From Bacteroidota bacterium (lineage in GTDB: Bacteria > Bacteroidota > Bacteroidia > Chitinophagales > Chitinophagaceae): a stretch of DNA of 38,159 nt. The stretch is from the NCBI GenBank assembly GCA_023430465.1, contig JAEZAM010000071.1:1-38159 (forward strand), read 5' to 3'. The translations under genes and the position numbers were made by a program. Under the pieces are notes generated by a model that was given only the letters and a program-made list of their open reading frames with translations, did no database searches and was not told the DNA's origin. Positions 15,617 to 23,854 of this stretch are shown here, one piece after another. Positions within the stretch are counted from its first letter, which is position 1. Each line of letters opens with the position of its first letter.

Positions 15617-16708
15617 CTACACAGTAACGGCGATCCGCTCGGCGCTCAGGTTGGCATTCCGCATGGATACGCTGCGTACTACATAACTGGCAAAGTCTTC
15701 AAAGGCCTTACGTGTGATGAAATCATCACCGGTCATGATCGGTGTACCATGGTCTCCACCTTCACGGATGCTTTGAACCAGCGGTATCTGTCCAAGAAAC
15801 GGAAGATCATATTCTTCCGCCAGGCGTTTACCACCATCTTTTCCAAAAATATAGTACCGGTTATTTGGTAACTCAGCGGGTGTAAAATAGCTCATGTTCT
15901 CTACCAGTCCTATCACCGGAACATTCAGTTGCGCCTGCCCAAACATGGCGATACCTTTTTTGGCGTCAGCGAGTGCCACATCCTGGGGAGTAGTGACGAT
16001 GACCGATCCCGTGACCGGTACCGTTTGCATAAGTGTAAGATGGATATCGCCGGTGCCGGGTGGCATGTCTATTACGAGATAATCGAGGTCGCCCCAGTGA
16101 ACATCCGTAACAAACTGGCGGATGGCACTGCTGGCCATCGGGCCACGCCAAACCACGGCATTTTTTTCATCAACCAGCAAACCAATACTCAGCAATTTGA
16201 TCCCGTATTTCTCCAGGGGAACGATCATGCCTTTTCCTTCGATCTCCACCATCATCGGGCGTTCGCCACGCACACCAAACATAATGGGCACTGAAGGGCC
16301 ATAAATGTCTGCATCCATCAACCCTACCCTTGCTCCGCCTTGTGAAAGAGCCAGGGCAAGATTGGCAGCGACGGTTGATTTTCCAACACCGCCTTTACCA
16401 CTCACTACGGCAATGATATTCTTTACTCCGGGAAGAACGGATTTATTGTCAGTACGCTTGGTAGTTGTGTTTGAGGTGAAATTTACCTTAACAACAGCTT
16501 CTTTATCGACCAGTAGTTTTACCGCGTTGATACATGCATTCTGGATCATGTCCTTCATGGGGCAGGCGGGTGTGGTCAATACAACGGTGAAGGATACATT
16601 TTTTCCATCAATAACGATATCCTTCACCATATTGAGGGTTACCAGGTCTTTGCCCAGGTCAGGCTCCTGCACATTGCTCAGCGCTTCAAGTACTTTTTCG
16701 GTGGTCAT
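15617..16708 (-). CDS. mrp: Mrp/ApbC-type P-loop ATPase, Fe-S cluster carrier
   Basis: A 363-aa protein with an N-terminal DUF59/MIP18 domain (about 4-80, conserved Cys49 in TTPACP) followed by a ParA/Mrp ATPase domain. The deviant Walker A is 'GKGGVGKST' (104-112) and Walker B is 'VIDMPPGTGD'. The family transfers Fe-S clusters to apo-proteins. The CxxC pair that follows the ENMS motif in E. coli Mrp is missing: here it reads ENMSYFTPAEL (270-280). From memory this is usual in Bacteroidota. The start at 16708 was chosen because the family begins with this helix; the 12-residue upstream extension is not conserved. A consensus -7 box lies 33 nt upstream. Confidence 0.94.
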   Translation of the reverse strand: MTTEKVLEALSNVQEPDLGKDLVTLNMVKDIVIDGKNVSFTVVLTTPACPMKDMIQNACINAVKLLVDKEAVVKVNFTSNTTTKRTDNKSVLPGVKNIIAVVSGKGGVGKSTVAANLALALSQGGARVGLMDADIYGPSVPIMFGVRGERPMMVEIEGKGMIVPLEKYGIKLLSIGLLVDEKNAVVWRGPMASSAIRQFVTDVHWGDLDYLVIDMPPGTGDIHLTLMQTVPVTGSVIVTTPQDVALADAKKGIAMFGQAQLNVPVIGLVENMSYFTPAELPNNRYYIFGKDGGKRLAEEYDLPFLGQIPLVQSIREGGDHGTPIMTGDDFITRKAFEDFASYVVRSVSMRNANLSAERIAVTV

Positions 16709-16741
16709 TTTCAAAGTTTCTGTTAAAAAAGAACGGGACTG

Positions 16742-16749
16742 CAAAGGTA
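16742..16749 (-). promoter_or_regulatory. Predicted -7 box of mrp
   Basis: TACCTTTG followed by C on the minus strand matches the extended Bacteroidota -7 element TAnnTTTGC. It lies 33 nt before the mrp ATG, giving a leader of about 27 nt, and diverges from the promoter at 16796-16803. Confidence 0.55.
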
Positions 16750-16795
16750 ACCATTGACTACCCTATTTTGTTGGCTTATTTAAGCCACTCTTACT

Positions 16796-16803
16796 TATTT
16801 TTG
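16796..16803 (+). promoter_or_regulatory. Predicted -7 box of the carboxypeptidase-regulatory-domain gene
   Basis: TATTTTTG matches TAnnTTTG. A TTG at 16771-16773 lies 22 nt upstream as a possible -33 element. The box ends 5 nt before the GTG start at 16809, so the mRNA may be leaderless. Confidence 0.5.
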
Positions 16804-16808
16804 GAACC

Positions 16809-17450
16809 GTGAAGAAACTTCTACCATACCTCCTGATTGCTGCTTTTTTCCTCCCTTCTGCCGCCAGGGCACAGTTTGAAACGGCCCGCGATTCTGTCGT
16901 TCAGTTGTATGGTGTGATCATGACCGCAGACAGCCTGGAAGGTATTCCGGCGGTGAGCGTAATGATAAAGGGGCAAAACAGGGGTACCCTGACAAATGCG
17001 GAAGGTGTATTTTCCATCGTTGTGCTGAAAGGTGATGAAGTAGAGTTTACCCACGTCAGTTATAAACCAAAGACCATCATTGTTCCACGTGATATGCAGG
17101 GCAACCAGTTCAGTGTGATCCAACTGATGGTGAAGGATACGGTGTACCTGCCGGCGACGATTATCCGGCCGCGGCCCACGCCCGAGCAGTTTGCACGGGA
17201 TTTTGTAAATACGAAAGTACCGGATGACGATATTGAAATCGCGCGACAGAATACCAGCGCCGCCAAACGCCGGGTTCTCCTTCAGACTACTCCGGGTGAT
17301 GGTGGAGAGGCTACTACAATGCAGTTCAAAAAAGTAGCCAACAGGGCGGTTTACCAGGGCCAGGTTCCGCCGATGAATCTTTTCAACCCTGCAGCCTGGG
17401 CAGATTTTGTTGAATCCTGGAAGCGCGGCGATTTTAAGAAAAAGCGCTAG
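16809..17450 (+). CDS. Secreted carboxypeptidase-like regulatory domain protein
   Basis: A 213-aa exported protein. The signal peptide is about residues 1-22 (MKKLLPYLLIAAFFLPSAARAQ). Residues about 34-110 form a carboxypeptidase-regulatory-like beta-sandwich (LYGVIMTADSLEGIPAVSVM, NRGTLTNAEGVFSIVV), the same fold found at the N-terminus of SusC proteins, but here without a transporter. The C-terminus is basic (WKRGDFKKKR). The start codon is GTG at 16809: there is no in-frame ATG before the signal peptide. The function is unknown; such proteins occur widely in Bacteroidota envelopes. Confidence 0.85.
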   Translation: MKKLLPYLLIAAFFLPSAARAQFETARDSVVQLYGVIMTADSLEGIPAVSVMIKGQNRGTLTNAEGVFSIVVLKGDEVEFTHVSYKPKTIIVPRDMQGNQFSVIQLMVKDTVYLPATIIRPRPTPEQFARDFVNTKVPDDDIEIARQNTSAAKRRVLLQTTPGDGGEATTMQFKKVANRAVYQGQVPPMNLFNPAAWADFVESWKRGDFKKKR

Positions 17451-17512
17451 TTCCATTAATTATTTTGCACTTGCCATCCAGTGTCCGACTTTCGCCGGAC
17501 CAAATTCACCAT

Positions 17513-18397
17513 ATGAAAAATATATCAGTGATCGGTGCAGGAACCATGGGAAATGGCATTGCACACGTCTTTGCACAGAACGGCTTCCAGGTTAACCTGA
17601 TCGATGTTTCACAACCCCAGTTGGATAAGGCTTTGGCAACGATCAGCAAAAATCTCGATCGCCAGGTAGCAAAAGGCTCGATAACGGAAGAGATAAAAGC
17701 CAGTACCCTTGCCAATCTCTCTACCTACTCAAGCTTTGCAGCAATCGCCGGCTCTGACCTGGTGGTGGAGGCTGCTACGGAGAATACCGAGCTAAAGTTG
17801 AAAATATTCAAACAGCTCGATGAGGCCGCAAAACCCGGTTGTATCCTCGCCACGAATACCTCTTCCATATCCATTACTAAAATAGCTGCCGCAACGTCAC
17901 GCCCCGAATCGGTGATCGGTATGCACTTCATGAATCCCGTACCGGTGATGAAGCTGGTAGAGATCATCAACGGCTATGCAACGGCCAAAGAGGTTACGGA
18001 AAACGTGGTGGCATTGAGTTCCCAATTGGGAAAAACGCCCTGCGTGGTGAATGATTATCCGGGCTTCGTAGCAAACCGCATCCTGATGCCAATGATCAAC
18101 GAGGCGATCATCACGTTGTTTGAGGGGGTAGCAGGTGTGACCGAGATAGATACTGTGATGAAACTCGGCATGGCTCACCCGATGGGGCCGTTGCAACTGG
18201 CAGACTTCATAGGCCTGGATGTTTGCCTGGCGATACTGAATGTATTGCATGATGGCTTTGGTAATCCAAAATATGCGCCCTGTCCATTGCTGGTGAACAT
18301 GGTAACTGCAGGCCGACTGGGCGTTAAATCAGGTGAAGGATTCTACACCTATAACCCGGGCAGCAAAGAAGCGACAGTAAGTGCGTCTTTTCGCTAG
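17513..18397 (+). CDS. 3-hydroxybutyryl-CoA dehydrogenase
   Basis: A 294-aa 3-hydroxyacyl-CoA dehydrogenase of the short (Hbd-type) class. It has an N-terminal Rossmann motif 'GAGTMG' (8-13), catalytic S117 in 'NTSSIS' and H138 in 'GMHFMNPVPVMKLVEI', and the C-terminal 'GVKSGEGFYTY' motif. It interconverts 3-hydroxyacyl-CoA and acetoacyl-CoA with NAD(P) in beta-oxidation or butyrate/PHB metabolism. The ATG at 17513 is immediately before the Rossmann strand, so it is preferred over 17465. A weak -7-like TTATTTTG lies near 17460. Its stop codon overlaps the convergent DoxX-like stop in the shared CTAG. Confidence 0.94.
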   Translation: MKNISVIGAGTMGNGIAHVFAQNGFQVNLIDVSQPQLDKALATISKNLDRQVAKGSITEEIKASTLANLSTYSSFAAIAGSDLVVEAATENTELKLKIFKQLDEAAKPGCILATNTSSISITKIAAATSRPESVIGMHFMNPVPVMKLVEIINGYATAKEVTENVVALSSQLGKTPCVVNDYPGFVANRILMPMINEAIITLFEGVAGVTEIDTVMKLGMAHPMGPLQLADFIGLDVCLAILNVLHDGFGNPKYAPCPLLVNMVTAGRLGVKSGEGFYTYNPGSKEATVSASFR

Positions 18398-18789
18398 ACT
18401 GTGCTGAGATGTTGTTGCTTTGCGTTGGCGGCGATAAATAGTGCAAACGCCCCTATTGCCAGGTCTTTCAACAGGCTGATCAATGCCATTTGCTTCATCT
18501 CTGCGTCACCGGCCTCGCGGTAATTGGGCAAATGAATGAGGATCACAAAACTGAACAACAGGATGGCGAGCAGGTAACCCGCAAAGCCAACGAAGCGATT
18601 GATGATAAGCGCGACTGCTGCAACGATAAAGGCGATACCAACCAGGTAGACCCATAGTATACCCCCGGGGAGGAACGGGGGCACAAAGACCAGCATGGAA
18701 TCGGGGTTACGGAAATGCTGGATACCAAAGACAATCATGACGATGGCGAGCAGCCAGATGGCTGTCCGGGAGATGTAATGTCGTATCAT
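18394..18789 (-). CDS. DoxX-like four-helix membrane protein
   Basis: A 131-aa integral membrane protein with four predicted hydrophobic helices (near residues 8-22, 43-64, 68-87 and 105-123). The 'FGIQHFRNP' motif near the N-terminus and 'HLPNY' before the last helix fit DoxX/DoxD-like families. No catalytic function is established for this subgroup. The gene converges on the acyl-CoA dehydrogenase gene, and the two TAG stops share the palindrome CTAG. Confidence 0.75.
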   Translation of the reverse strand: MIRHYISRTAIWLLAIVMIVFGIQHFRNPDSMLVFVPPFLPGGILWVYLVGIAFIVAAVALIINRFVGFAGYLLAILLFSFVILIHLPNYREAGDAEMKQMALISLLKDLAIGAFALFIAANAKQQHLSTV

Positions 18790-18877
18790 AAAAAGAGCTT
18801 TAGTCCTTTTAAGTTACGAAATAGGGCAGACTGCATCCGGATTCGTTTTGCACATTCTGCTGGTTCGCAGCCTCCTA

Positions 18878-18920
18878 AAGGTTGTCAACCTTTAAAAGGT
18901 TGACAACTTTCGATTTTGCG
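18878..18920. repeat. Palindromic interspersed repeat, copy 1
   Basis: A 43-bp element: GGTTGTCAACC, then TTTAAAA, then GGTTGACAAC, an almost perfect inverted repeat whose arms are themselves near-palindromes (GGTTG-T-CAACC). It continues into TTTCGATTTTGCG. An inverted copy with one central difference lies at 26028-26070. It sits in the 208-nt gap between the DoxX-like and YigZ genes; the rest of this gap holds nothing I can assign. Confidence 0.85.
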
Positions 18921-18997
18921 CGGTTTAGACAGTTCCTGAGGCGTGAATAAACGCCCCGCTGTGGATAATGACACGAATTTTTCGCCGTTACCAAATG

Positions 18998-19618
18998 CTA
19001 ACCCGTTTTTATCAACTGCATTTCGACGCCGCGAAGATCCTTCAATTTGTATTGTACCTCGTCTTCCCGCGTAACAGGCACACCGATCTCCAGTGCACAA
19101 AACAGGTTTGTTTCCTGTTTCCCCACAACACAATCAAACTGCTTTACGATGCGCATCACCTCGTTCATCATGGTGTAGTCAAACTCCACCCTGTACTGGC
19201 GCAGGAAAGGTTTCTGCACAAGTGGTGTAACCTGCAGCGCCATCGATGCCGCATTCTTGTAGGCATTGATAAGCCCTGGAACACCCAGAAGACTGCCGCC
19301 AAAATAGCGAACGACAATGATGAGCACATTGGTCACGCCCTTTGCATCGATCTGCCCGAGGATGGGCCGGCCCGCAGTACCCGATGGTTCGCCATCATCA
19401 CTGACACGATAAGTATTGCCATCAAAACCCAGCCTGTATGCAAAGCAATGGTGCGTAGCCTTTGCATGTTCCTTTTTGATCTCGGCAAGCTTATCCTTGA
19501 ATCCCGCAACGTCTGCCAATGGAAATGTATACCCGATGAACCTGCTTCCGCGGTCTCTAAACTCGGCCATACCGGGCCGTTCTATAGTAATGTAGTGGTC
19601 AGTTGCCAACAACGTCAT
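18998..19618 (-). CDS. YigZ/IMPACT family protein
   Basis: A 206-aa UPF0029/IMPACT-family protein with the conserved 'KKEHAKATHHCFAYRLG', 'SDDGEPSGTAGRPIL' and 'VVRYFGGSLLGVPGLINAY' motifs in the N-terminal domain, and a DUF1949-like ferredoxin-fold C-terminal domain. The eukaryotic homologue IMPACT regulates GCN2; the bacterial role is poorly defined. The ATG at 19618 lies inside the 3' end of ribD (20-nt overlap), suggesting translational coupling. The extension to 19657 is unlikely. Confidence 0.92.
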   Translation of the reverse strand: MTLLATDHYITIERPGMAEFRDRGSRFIGYTFPLADVAGFKDKLAEIKKEHAKATHHCFAYRLGFDGNTYRVSDDGEPSGTAGRPILGQIDAKGVTNVLIIVVRYFGGSLLGVPGLINAYKNAASMALQVTPLVQKPFLRQYRVEFDYTMMNEVMRIVKQFDCVVGKQETNLFCALEIGVPVTREDEVQYKLKDLRGVEMQLIKTG

Positions 19619-20654
19619 TTTTATAATAATTGATAGTATCCGGACCTGAATGCACAATGTTGGTCACCGGAAGCGCGCTGTGAACAGTTGGCGCAGAAAT
19701 GCCCGCTGCTGCAACAACGGTCGAACTCCGGATGATCCTGAGCTCATCAAAATAACCGGCATCGAGAAAGGCCTGCAGTGTTTTTTGTCCACCCTCCACA
19801 AGCACGCTTGCGATACCAAGGCCGGCTAGCTCTTTCATGATACCCTTTACGCCATCAGCCGGATCAACTTTGCGGTAGCGGATAAGCCCCTTGTCGCTGT
19901 CTTCTTTGTGATTGATCACATTAACAGGCCGGCCATCTGTGAAAAGCCGCAAACGCGTTGAAAGTGTCAGCGCAGGATCGATCACAAAACGATGCGGTGA
20001 AATGCCATGCCATAGCCGGTTGTCCAGCAGCGGGTCGTCTGCCGCGGCAGTTCCGGCACCGATGAGGATCGCTGCCTCCTCGCTTCTCCACCGATGGACA
20101 AGGCGGTTCGTAACCTCATCACTTATCAGTAAACGACGACCAGGGATGCCTATTTTTCCGTCTGCTGTTTCCGCCCATTTCAGTATGATGTATGGTCGGT
20201 GGAGTAGTTGATGTGTAAAAAATCGTTTATTCAGTTCACGGCATTTCTCCGCCATTTTTCCGTCCATTACCAATACATCTCTTCCGGCCTCCCTGAGGCG
20301 CGTGATACCGCGGCCGTTGACTTCCCTGAAAGGATCCTCTGTCCCGATAACGATTACGGGTATGTTCTCCCGGATGATCAGATCCGCGCACGGCGGTGTT
20401 TTACCAAAATGGGCACATGGCTCCAGGCTCACATACATTGCTGACTTTGGAATGAGTTCACGGTCGGCCTCGCTCACAGCGTTGACGCAGTTAACTTCCG
20501 CGTGAGGACCGCCAAATCGCTCATGATATCCCTCACCTATGATACGGCCGTTGCAAACCAGCACCGCCCCAACCATCGGGTTGGGCGCCGTTGCACCCAT
20601 ACCCCGACGGGCAAGGTCGATACAACGCAACATGTACTGATCGTGCTGATCCAT
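19599..20654 (-). CDS. ribD: Bifunctional riboflavin biosynthesis deaminase/reductase
   Basis: A 351-aa RibD. The N-terminal cytidine-deaminase-like domain has the zinc site 'HAEVNC' and 'PCAHFGKTPPCADLI', which deaminates the GTP-derived diaminopyrimidine. The C-terminal RibG reductase domain ('ILKWAETADGKIG', 'LVEGGQKTLQAFL') reduces the ribosyl group with NADPH. The length is normal. It diverges from prmC across a 32-bp gap, and the downstream YigZ gene overlaps its 3' end. Confidence 0.96.
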   Translation of the reverse strand: MDQHDQYMLRCIDLARRGMGATAPNPMVGAVLVCNGRIIGEGYHERFGGPHAEVNCVNAVSEADRELIPKSAMYVSLEPCAHFGKTPPCADLIIRENIPVIVIGTEDPFREVNGRGITRLREAGRDVLVMDGKMAEKCRELNKRFFTHQLLHRPYIILKWAETADGKIGIPGRRLLISDEVTNRLVHRWRSEEAAILIGAGTAAADDPLLDNRLWHGISPHRFVIDPALTLSTRLRLFTDGRPVNVINHKEDSDKGLIRYRKVDPADGVKGIMKELAGLGIASVLVEGGQKTLQAFLDAGYFDELRIIRSSTVVAAAGISAPTVHSALPVTNIVHSGPDTINYYKNDVVGN

Positions 20655-20658
20655 CCGG

Positions 20659-20666
20659 CAAAAGTA
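20659..20666 (-). promoter_or_regulatory. Predicted -7 box of ribD
   Basis: TACTTTTG on the minus strand matches TAnnTTTG and ends 4 nt before the ribD ATG at 20654. The predicted transcript would be leaderless. Confidence 0.5.
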
Positions 20667-20673
20667 AATGAAT

Positions 20674-20681
20674 TAAGTTTG
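20674..20681 (+). promoter_or_regulatory. Predicted -7 box of prmC
   Basis: TAAGTTTG followed by C matches TAnnTTTGC and ends 5 nt before the prmC ATG at 20687. With the ribD box it makes a back-to-back promoter pair inside 32 bp. Confidence 0.5.
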
Positions 20682-20686
20682 CTGGT

Positions 20687-21538
20687 ATGATGATCCGGTT
20701 GGTTTTGAAACATTGCGTTGAACGCCTGAGTCCGGGCTATGGAACAGATGAAGCCATCGCGATCAGCCGGTGGCTGATCAGCTCAGTCACGGGGAGAGGA
20801 GAGCAGGATATCTCCTTTTCCAACTCCGACCCTGCGGATGATGCACAGCTTGAAAAAGTCAACGAACACCTCGTTTCGTTGCTGCAGGGTGTCCCGCTTC
20901 AGTATGTGTTAGAAGAAGCCTGGTTCTGCGGTTTGAAATTTCATGTTGATAAGAGGGTACTGATCCCCAGACCGGAAACGGAAGAACTGGTGGAGTGGAT
21001 AGTGGATGATATCCGTTTCCCCCTGGACAAACTACGCATCCTCGACCTGGGTACAGGCAGCGGATGTATCCCGATTGCACTGAGAAGACGATTAGGCACG
21101 CCGGAAGTGTATGGTTGCGACATCAGCCGGGATGCACTTGCGGTCGCCCGGATGAACGCAGCTCGATTAGCGGTGTCAGTGGATTTTTTTCAGTATGATA
21201 TGTTATCGGATGCATTGCCCGCCTGCGGGAGACTCGATATTCTCGTCAGCAATCCTCCTTACATACCACTGGCCGAGATGCACGAAATGGCAACTCATGT
21301 GACAGAGCACGAACCACACGGAGCCCTGTTTGTACCGGACAATGATCCCCTCCTCTTTTACCGTTCAATTGCACGAAAGGGAAAAGAACTGCTGAACAGT
21401 AAGGGAATAATTTATCTGGAACTGCATAGCGGACACGGTGTGGAAACTGCTGACCTTTTTACGGAATCCGGTTACCGTGTTGAATTGAGAAAAGATATGT
21501 CGGGAAATACACGCATGCTGAAAGCGATAAGATCGTAA
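20687..21538 (+). CDS. prmC: Peptide chain release factor N5-glutamine methyltransferase
   Basis: A 283-aa PrmC/HemK. The N-terminal helical domain is followed by 'VLIPRPETEELVEW', the SAM-binding 'DLGTGSGCIPIAL' and the catalytic 'NPPY' (189-192). It methylates the Gln of the GGQ motif in release factors. Two consecutive ATGs (20687, 20690) are possible starts; the first lies 5 nt after a consensus -7 box. It converges on exbD with a 12-nt gap. Confidence 0.96.
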   Translation: MMIRLVLKHCVERLSPGYGTDEAIAISRWLISSVTGRGEQDISFSNSDPADDAQLEKVNEHLVSLLQGVPLQYVLEEAWFCGLKFHVDKRVLIPRPETEELVEWIVDDIRFPLDKLRILDLGTGSGCIPIALRRRLGTPEVYGCDISRDALAVARMNAARLAVSVDFFQYDMLSDALPACGRLDILVSNPPYIPLAEMHEMATHVTEHEPHGALFVPDNDPLLFYRSIARKGKELLNSKGIIYLELHSGHGVETADLFTESGYRVELRKDMSGNTRMLKAIRS

Positions 21539-21550
21539 AAGCCGGAATAA

Positions 21551-21952
21551 CTATTTCACCACAGCAACGGCTTTGGCTCCGTATAATTTTGACAGGCGGA
21601 TAATACGAAACACTTCCCCATAATGCGCTGCGGTATCGGCATTGATGACCACTGTCGGCGTGTCAACGGTTTCTTTGAAACGGTTGATCTCCTGTACCAG
21701 GGCAGAATCGATCATAGACATATCAACTGCTTTAGCGCCGAGATAAAAATGCTGTTCTTTATCGATGGAGACCATGATATTTTGTTTGGCCTTGGTATCC
21801 TTCGTTCCCCGTGGATTTGACACGCTGACTACATTCGGATTAGCCATGGTAGCCACGATAAGGAAGAACATCAGCAGGATGAACAGGATATCGTTCAACG
21901 AATCTGTGGCCACTTCCGATGCCTCGCCTCTATGCTTCTTTCTGAATTTCAT
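21551..21952 (-). CDS. ExbD/TolR family biopolymer transport protein
   Basis: A 133-aa protein with one N-terminal transmembrane helix (about 21-40) carrying the conserved proton-relay Asp21 (SLNDILFILLMFF), followed by a periplasmic domain. With the ExbB-like partner encoded 6 nt upstream it should form the proton-driven motor that powers TonB or Tol. No TonB gene and no second ExbD gene, common in Bacteroidota clusters, is present next to it. Confidence 0.93.
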   Translation of the reverse strand: MKFRKKHRGEASEVATDSLNDILFILLMFFLIVATMANPNVVSVSNPRGTKDTKAKQNIMVSIDKEQHFYLGAKAVDMSMIDSALVQEINRFKETVDTPTVVINADTAAHYGEVFRIIRLSKLYGAKAVAVVK

Positions 21953-21958
21953 CGTCGA

Positions 21959-22654
21959 TTATTTTGTGGGCTCCTGGAGGATGTCAAGAAAATCTGCTGT
22001 AGCGGCTTCCATCTTATTGGCAGTTTTATCAATCTGGGTATTGAGGTAGCTGTACGCGAGATAGGCACCCAGACCGATCACCAGGCCGGTGATAGAGGTG
22101 ATGAGTTTTGTATAAATACCTCCGGCGATGGTTCCCACTTCAAAATCGTTTGAGTTGTTGATACCGGAAAATAGTTGCATAAGACCAACAAGAGTACCGA
22201 CGAATCCGAAGATCGGCGCGGCTTTCGCGACCACGGCAAGTATGCCCAGGTTCTTTTCCAGCTTGTACATTTCCAGTTGGCCAACATTGTTCATGCTGCG
22301 CTCGATGCTTTCTATCTCCTTCCCGATGCGCTGCAAACCTTTATCCACGATACGGGCGACGGGGTTGTTCGTATTCTTTGCAAAAGAACGGGCGGCAACA
22401 ACATTGCCGTTGACGATATTATCCCGGATCATGTTCATGAAGTTGCTGTCGATCTTAGCTGCATTACGGATAGCAATTGTCCTTTCTGCAAAAACATATA
22501 CTGCCACCAGTAACATGATACCGAGTGGGATCATGATCCAGCCACCCATGCTCAACAATTCAAAAAAACTAAGCTGGCCATCCTTGTTAGTATCTCCTGC
22601 CGCGAATTTTGTAACCTGCGTCATTGTATTCACGATCTGTAAAAGGTCGAACAT
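21959..22654 (-). CDS. MotA/TolQ/ExbB proton channel with N-terminal EF-hand-like loop
   Basis: A 231-aa ExbB/TolQ-family protein with three hydrophobic segments: one after 'GGWIMIPLGIMLLV' (about 38-58), then two in the conserved C-terminal domain ('FGFVGTLVGLMQLF' and 'ITSITGLVIGLGAYLAY'). Before the first helix lies a 12-residue loop D21-T-N-K-D-G-Q-L-S-F-F-E32 that fits the canonical EF-hand pattern (D1, N3, D5, G6, L8, S9, E12). In ExbB topology this N-terminus is periplasmic. Paired with ExbD downstream. Confidence 0.92.
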   Translation of the reverse strand: MFDLLQIVNTMTQVTKFAAGDTNKDGQLSFFELLSMGGWIMIPLGIMLLVAVYVFAERTIAIRNAAKIDSNFMNMIRDNIVNGNVVAARSFAKNTNNPVARIVDKGLQRIGKEIESIERSMNNVGQLEMYKLEKNLGILAVVAKAAPIFGFVGTLVGLMQLFSGINNSNDFEVGTIAGGIYTKLITSITGLVIGLGAYLAYSYLNTQIDKTANKMEAATADFLDILQEPTK

Positions 22655-22783
22655 AGTTGCTTCTTTAGGTGCGTAAATGTAAGATTTGCCGGATAATTCC
22701 GATTTTGATTATTATCAACATGCCTGAATAAATAAGCGATGACAGCACCCTGCCTTCGCCTTTATCGACGCATCGAAAGAACG

Positions 22784-22815
22784 AAAAAAAAGATGCCACG
22801 TTGTGAGTGGCATCT
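22784..22815 (-). terminator. Rho-independent terminator after the SPFH gene
   Basis: A perfect 9-bp stem (AGATGCCAC at 22791-22799 with GTGGCATCT at 22807-22815) and a 7-nt loop are followed on the minus strand by seven T (A-run 22784-22790). It lies about 40 nt beyond the SPFH stop codon. The rest of the 200-nt gap to the ExbB gene shows only a weak -7-like TACATTTA at 22674-22681. Confidence 0.9.
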
Positions 22816-22854
22816 AAGTTTTGGAGTTATTTAACAAGAAGCTTTCTGCGAGGT

Positions 22855-23805
22855 CTATCCGTTGAATGATGCAGTACCAGCCTGCTTCAGCATGAGTGCC
22901 TGGATCTGTTTCATCGTGGATTCCATTCCCTGCGCGCTTCCATCGAGGAAGATCACGTTACCCTTGCCATACTCTGCAAAATTCTTGATGGCTTCGGTCC
23001 ACATACTGAAGAGTATGACGTTTGTATCGAGGTTAGCCTGTTTCATTTGCTCGGCGGCTTCTGTCATACCGGCTGCAACTTCTTTACGGAAGAGTGCAAC
23101 ACCCTGACCACGGAGCCTGGCAGCTTCCTTCTCCGCTTCAGCAGATATCTTGATGGAGTTACCATCCGCCTCAGCTTGTTTCGTTTTGGTGATAAGGAGG
23201 GCCTGGCCTTCATTTTCAGCAGCGGCTTTGAGGTTGTTACTCGCAACAACCTTGCTCATAGAATCGAGGATGACCTTATCGAAAGTGATATCGTTGATCT
23301 GGAGATCCTGGAGATGGTATCCCCATTCTTCCAGACTGTGATCAACTTCAACCTTTACATATTGTACGATTTCCCGGCGAAGACCGAGTACCTCTGCCTG
23401 TTTCTTGGTAGCGACGAAAGAACGAATATTACCCTCGATTGTACGGATGAGGGCCTGCATCAGATCGCGATCGGCGATGAATTTGAAGGCAACTTTTTTA
23501 ATGGTATCCTCCATTTCATTTTGAACGGAATAGAGGAGCATGCTTTTGAAATATACATTGGCCTGGTCCATGGTAACTGCCTGGAATTCGAGTTCCACGG
23601 AACGATTTTGAATGGAAACTTTCTTAGCAACAGTTTCGAGGATGGGAATCTTCATGTTCAGCCCCGGCCGGACGATACGGCGATATTTACCGAACATCGT
23701 GATGACACCGATGTACCCCTGGTTGATGGTGAAGAAGGAGCCGAAGAAAATGATCACCAGTACAATGACCCACCAATAATTAGAAAGAAAATCAACAATA
23801 TCCAT
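22855..23805 (-). CDS. SPFH/stomatin-prohibitin family membrane protein
   Basis: A 316-aa SPFH (band 7) protein. One N-terminal transmembrane helix (about 9-27), then the SPFH domain ('GYIGVITMFGKYRRIVRPGLN', 'VSIQNRSVELEFQAVT') and an Ala/Glu-rich coiled coil (about 205-260, 'KTKQAEADGNSIKISAEAEK'). Such proteins assemble membrane microdomain rings and affect membrane protein quality control. The start at 23805 was chosen because it lies directly before the helix; the 12-residue extension is not family-like. No NfeD partner is adjacent. A terminator follows. Confidence 0.92.
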   Translation of the reverse strand: MDIVDFLSNYWWVIVLVIIFFGSFFTINQGYIGVITMFGKYRRIVRPGLNMKIPILETVAKKVSIQNRSVELEFQAVTMDQANVYFKSMLLYSVQNEMEDTIKKVAFKFIADRDLMQALIRTIEGNIRSFVATKKQAEVLGLRREIVQYVKVEVDHSLEEWGYHLQDLQINDITFDKVILDSMSKVVASNNLKAAAENEGQALLITKTKQAEADGNSIKISAEAEKEAARLRGQGVALFRKEVAAGMTEAAEQMKQANLDTNVILFSMWTEAIKNFAEYGKGNVIFLDGSAQGMESTMKQIQALMLKQAGTASFNG

Positions 23806-23854
23806 GTGCAAGCAGGTTTTGATTAACGATAAAGATAGCAAAAACAGGCGAGAT

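Noticed and set aside
18878..18920. Insertion-sequence terminal repeat
   Set aside because: No transposase gene or target duplication is near either copy, and both copies are complete short palindromes.
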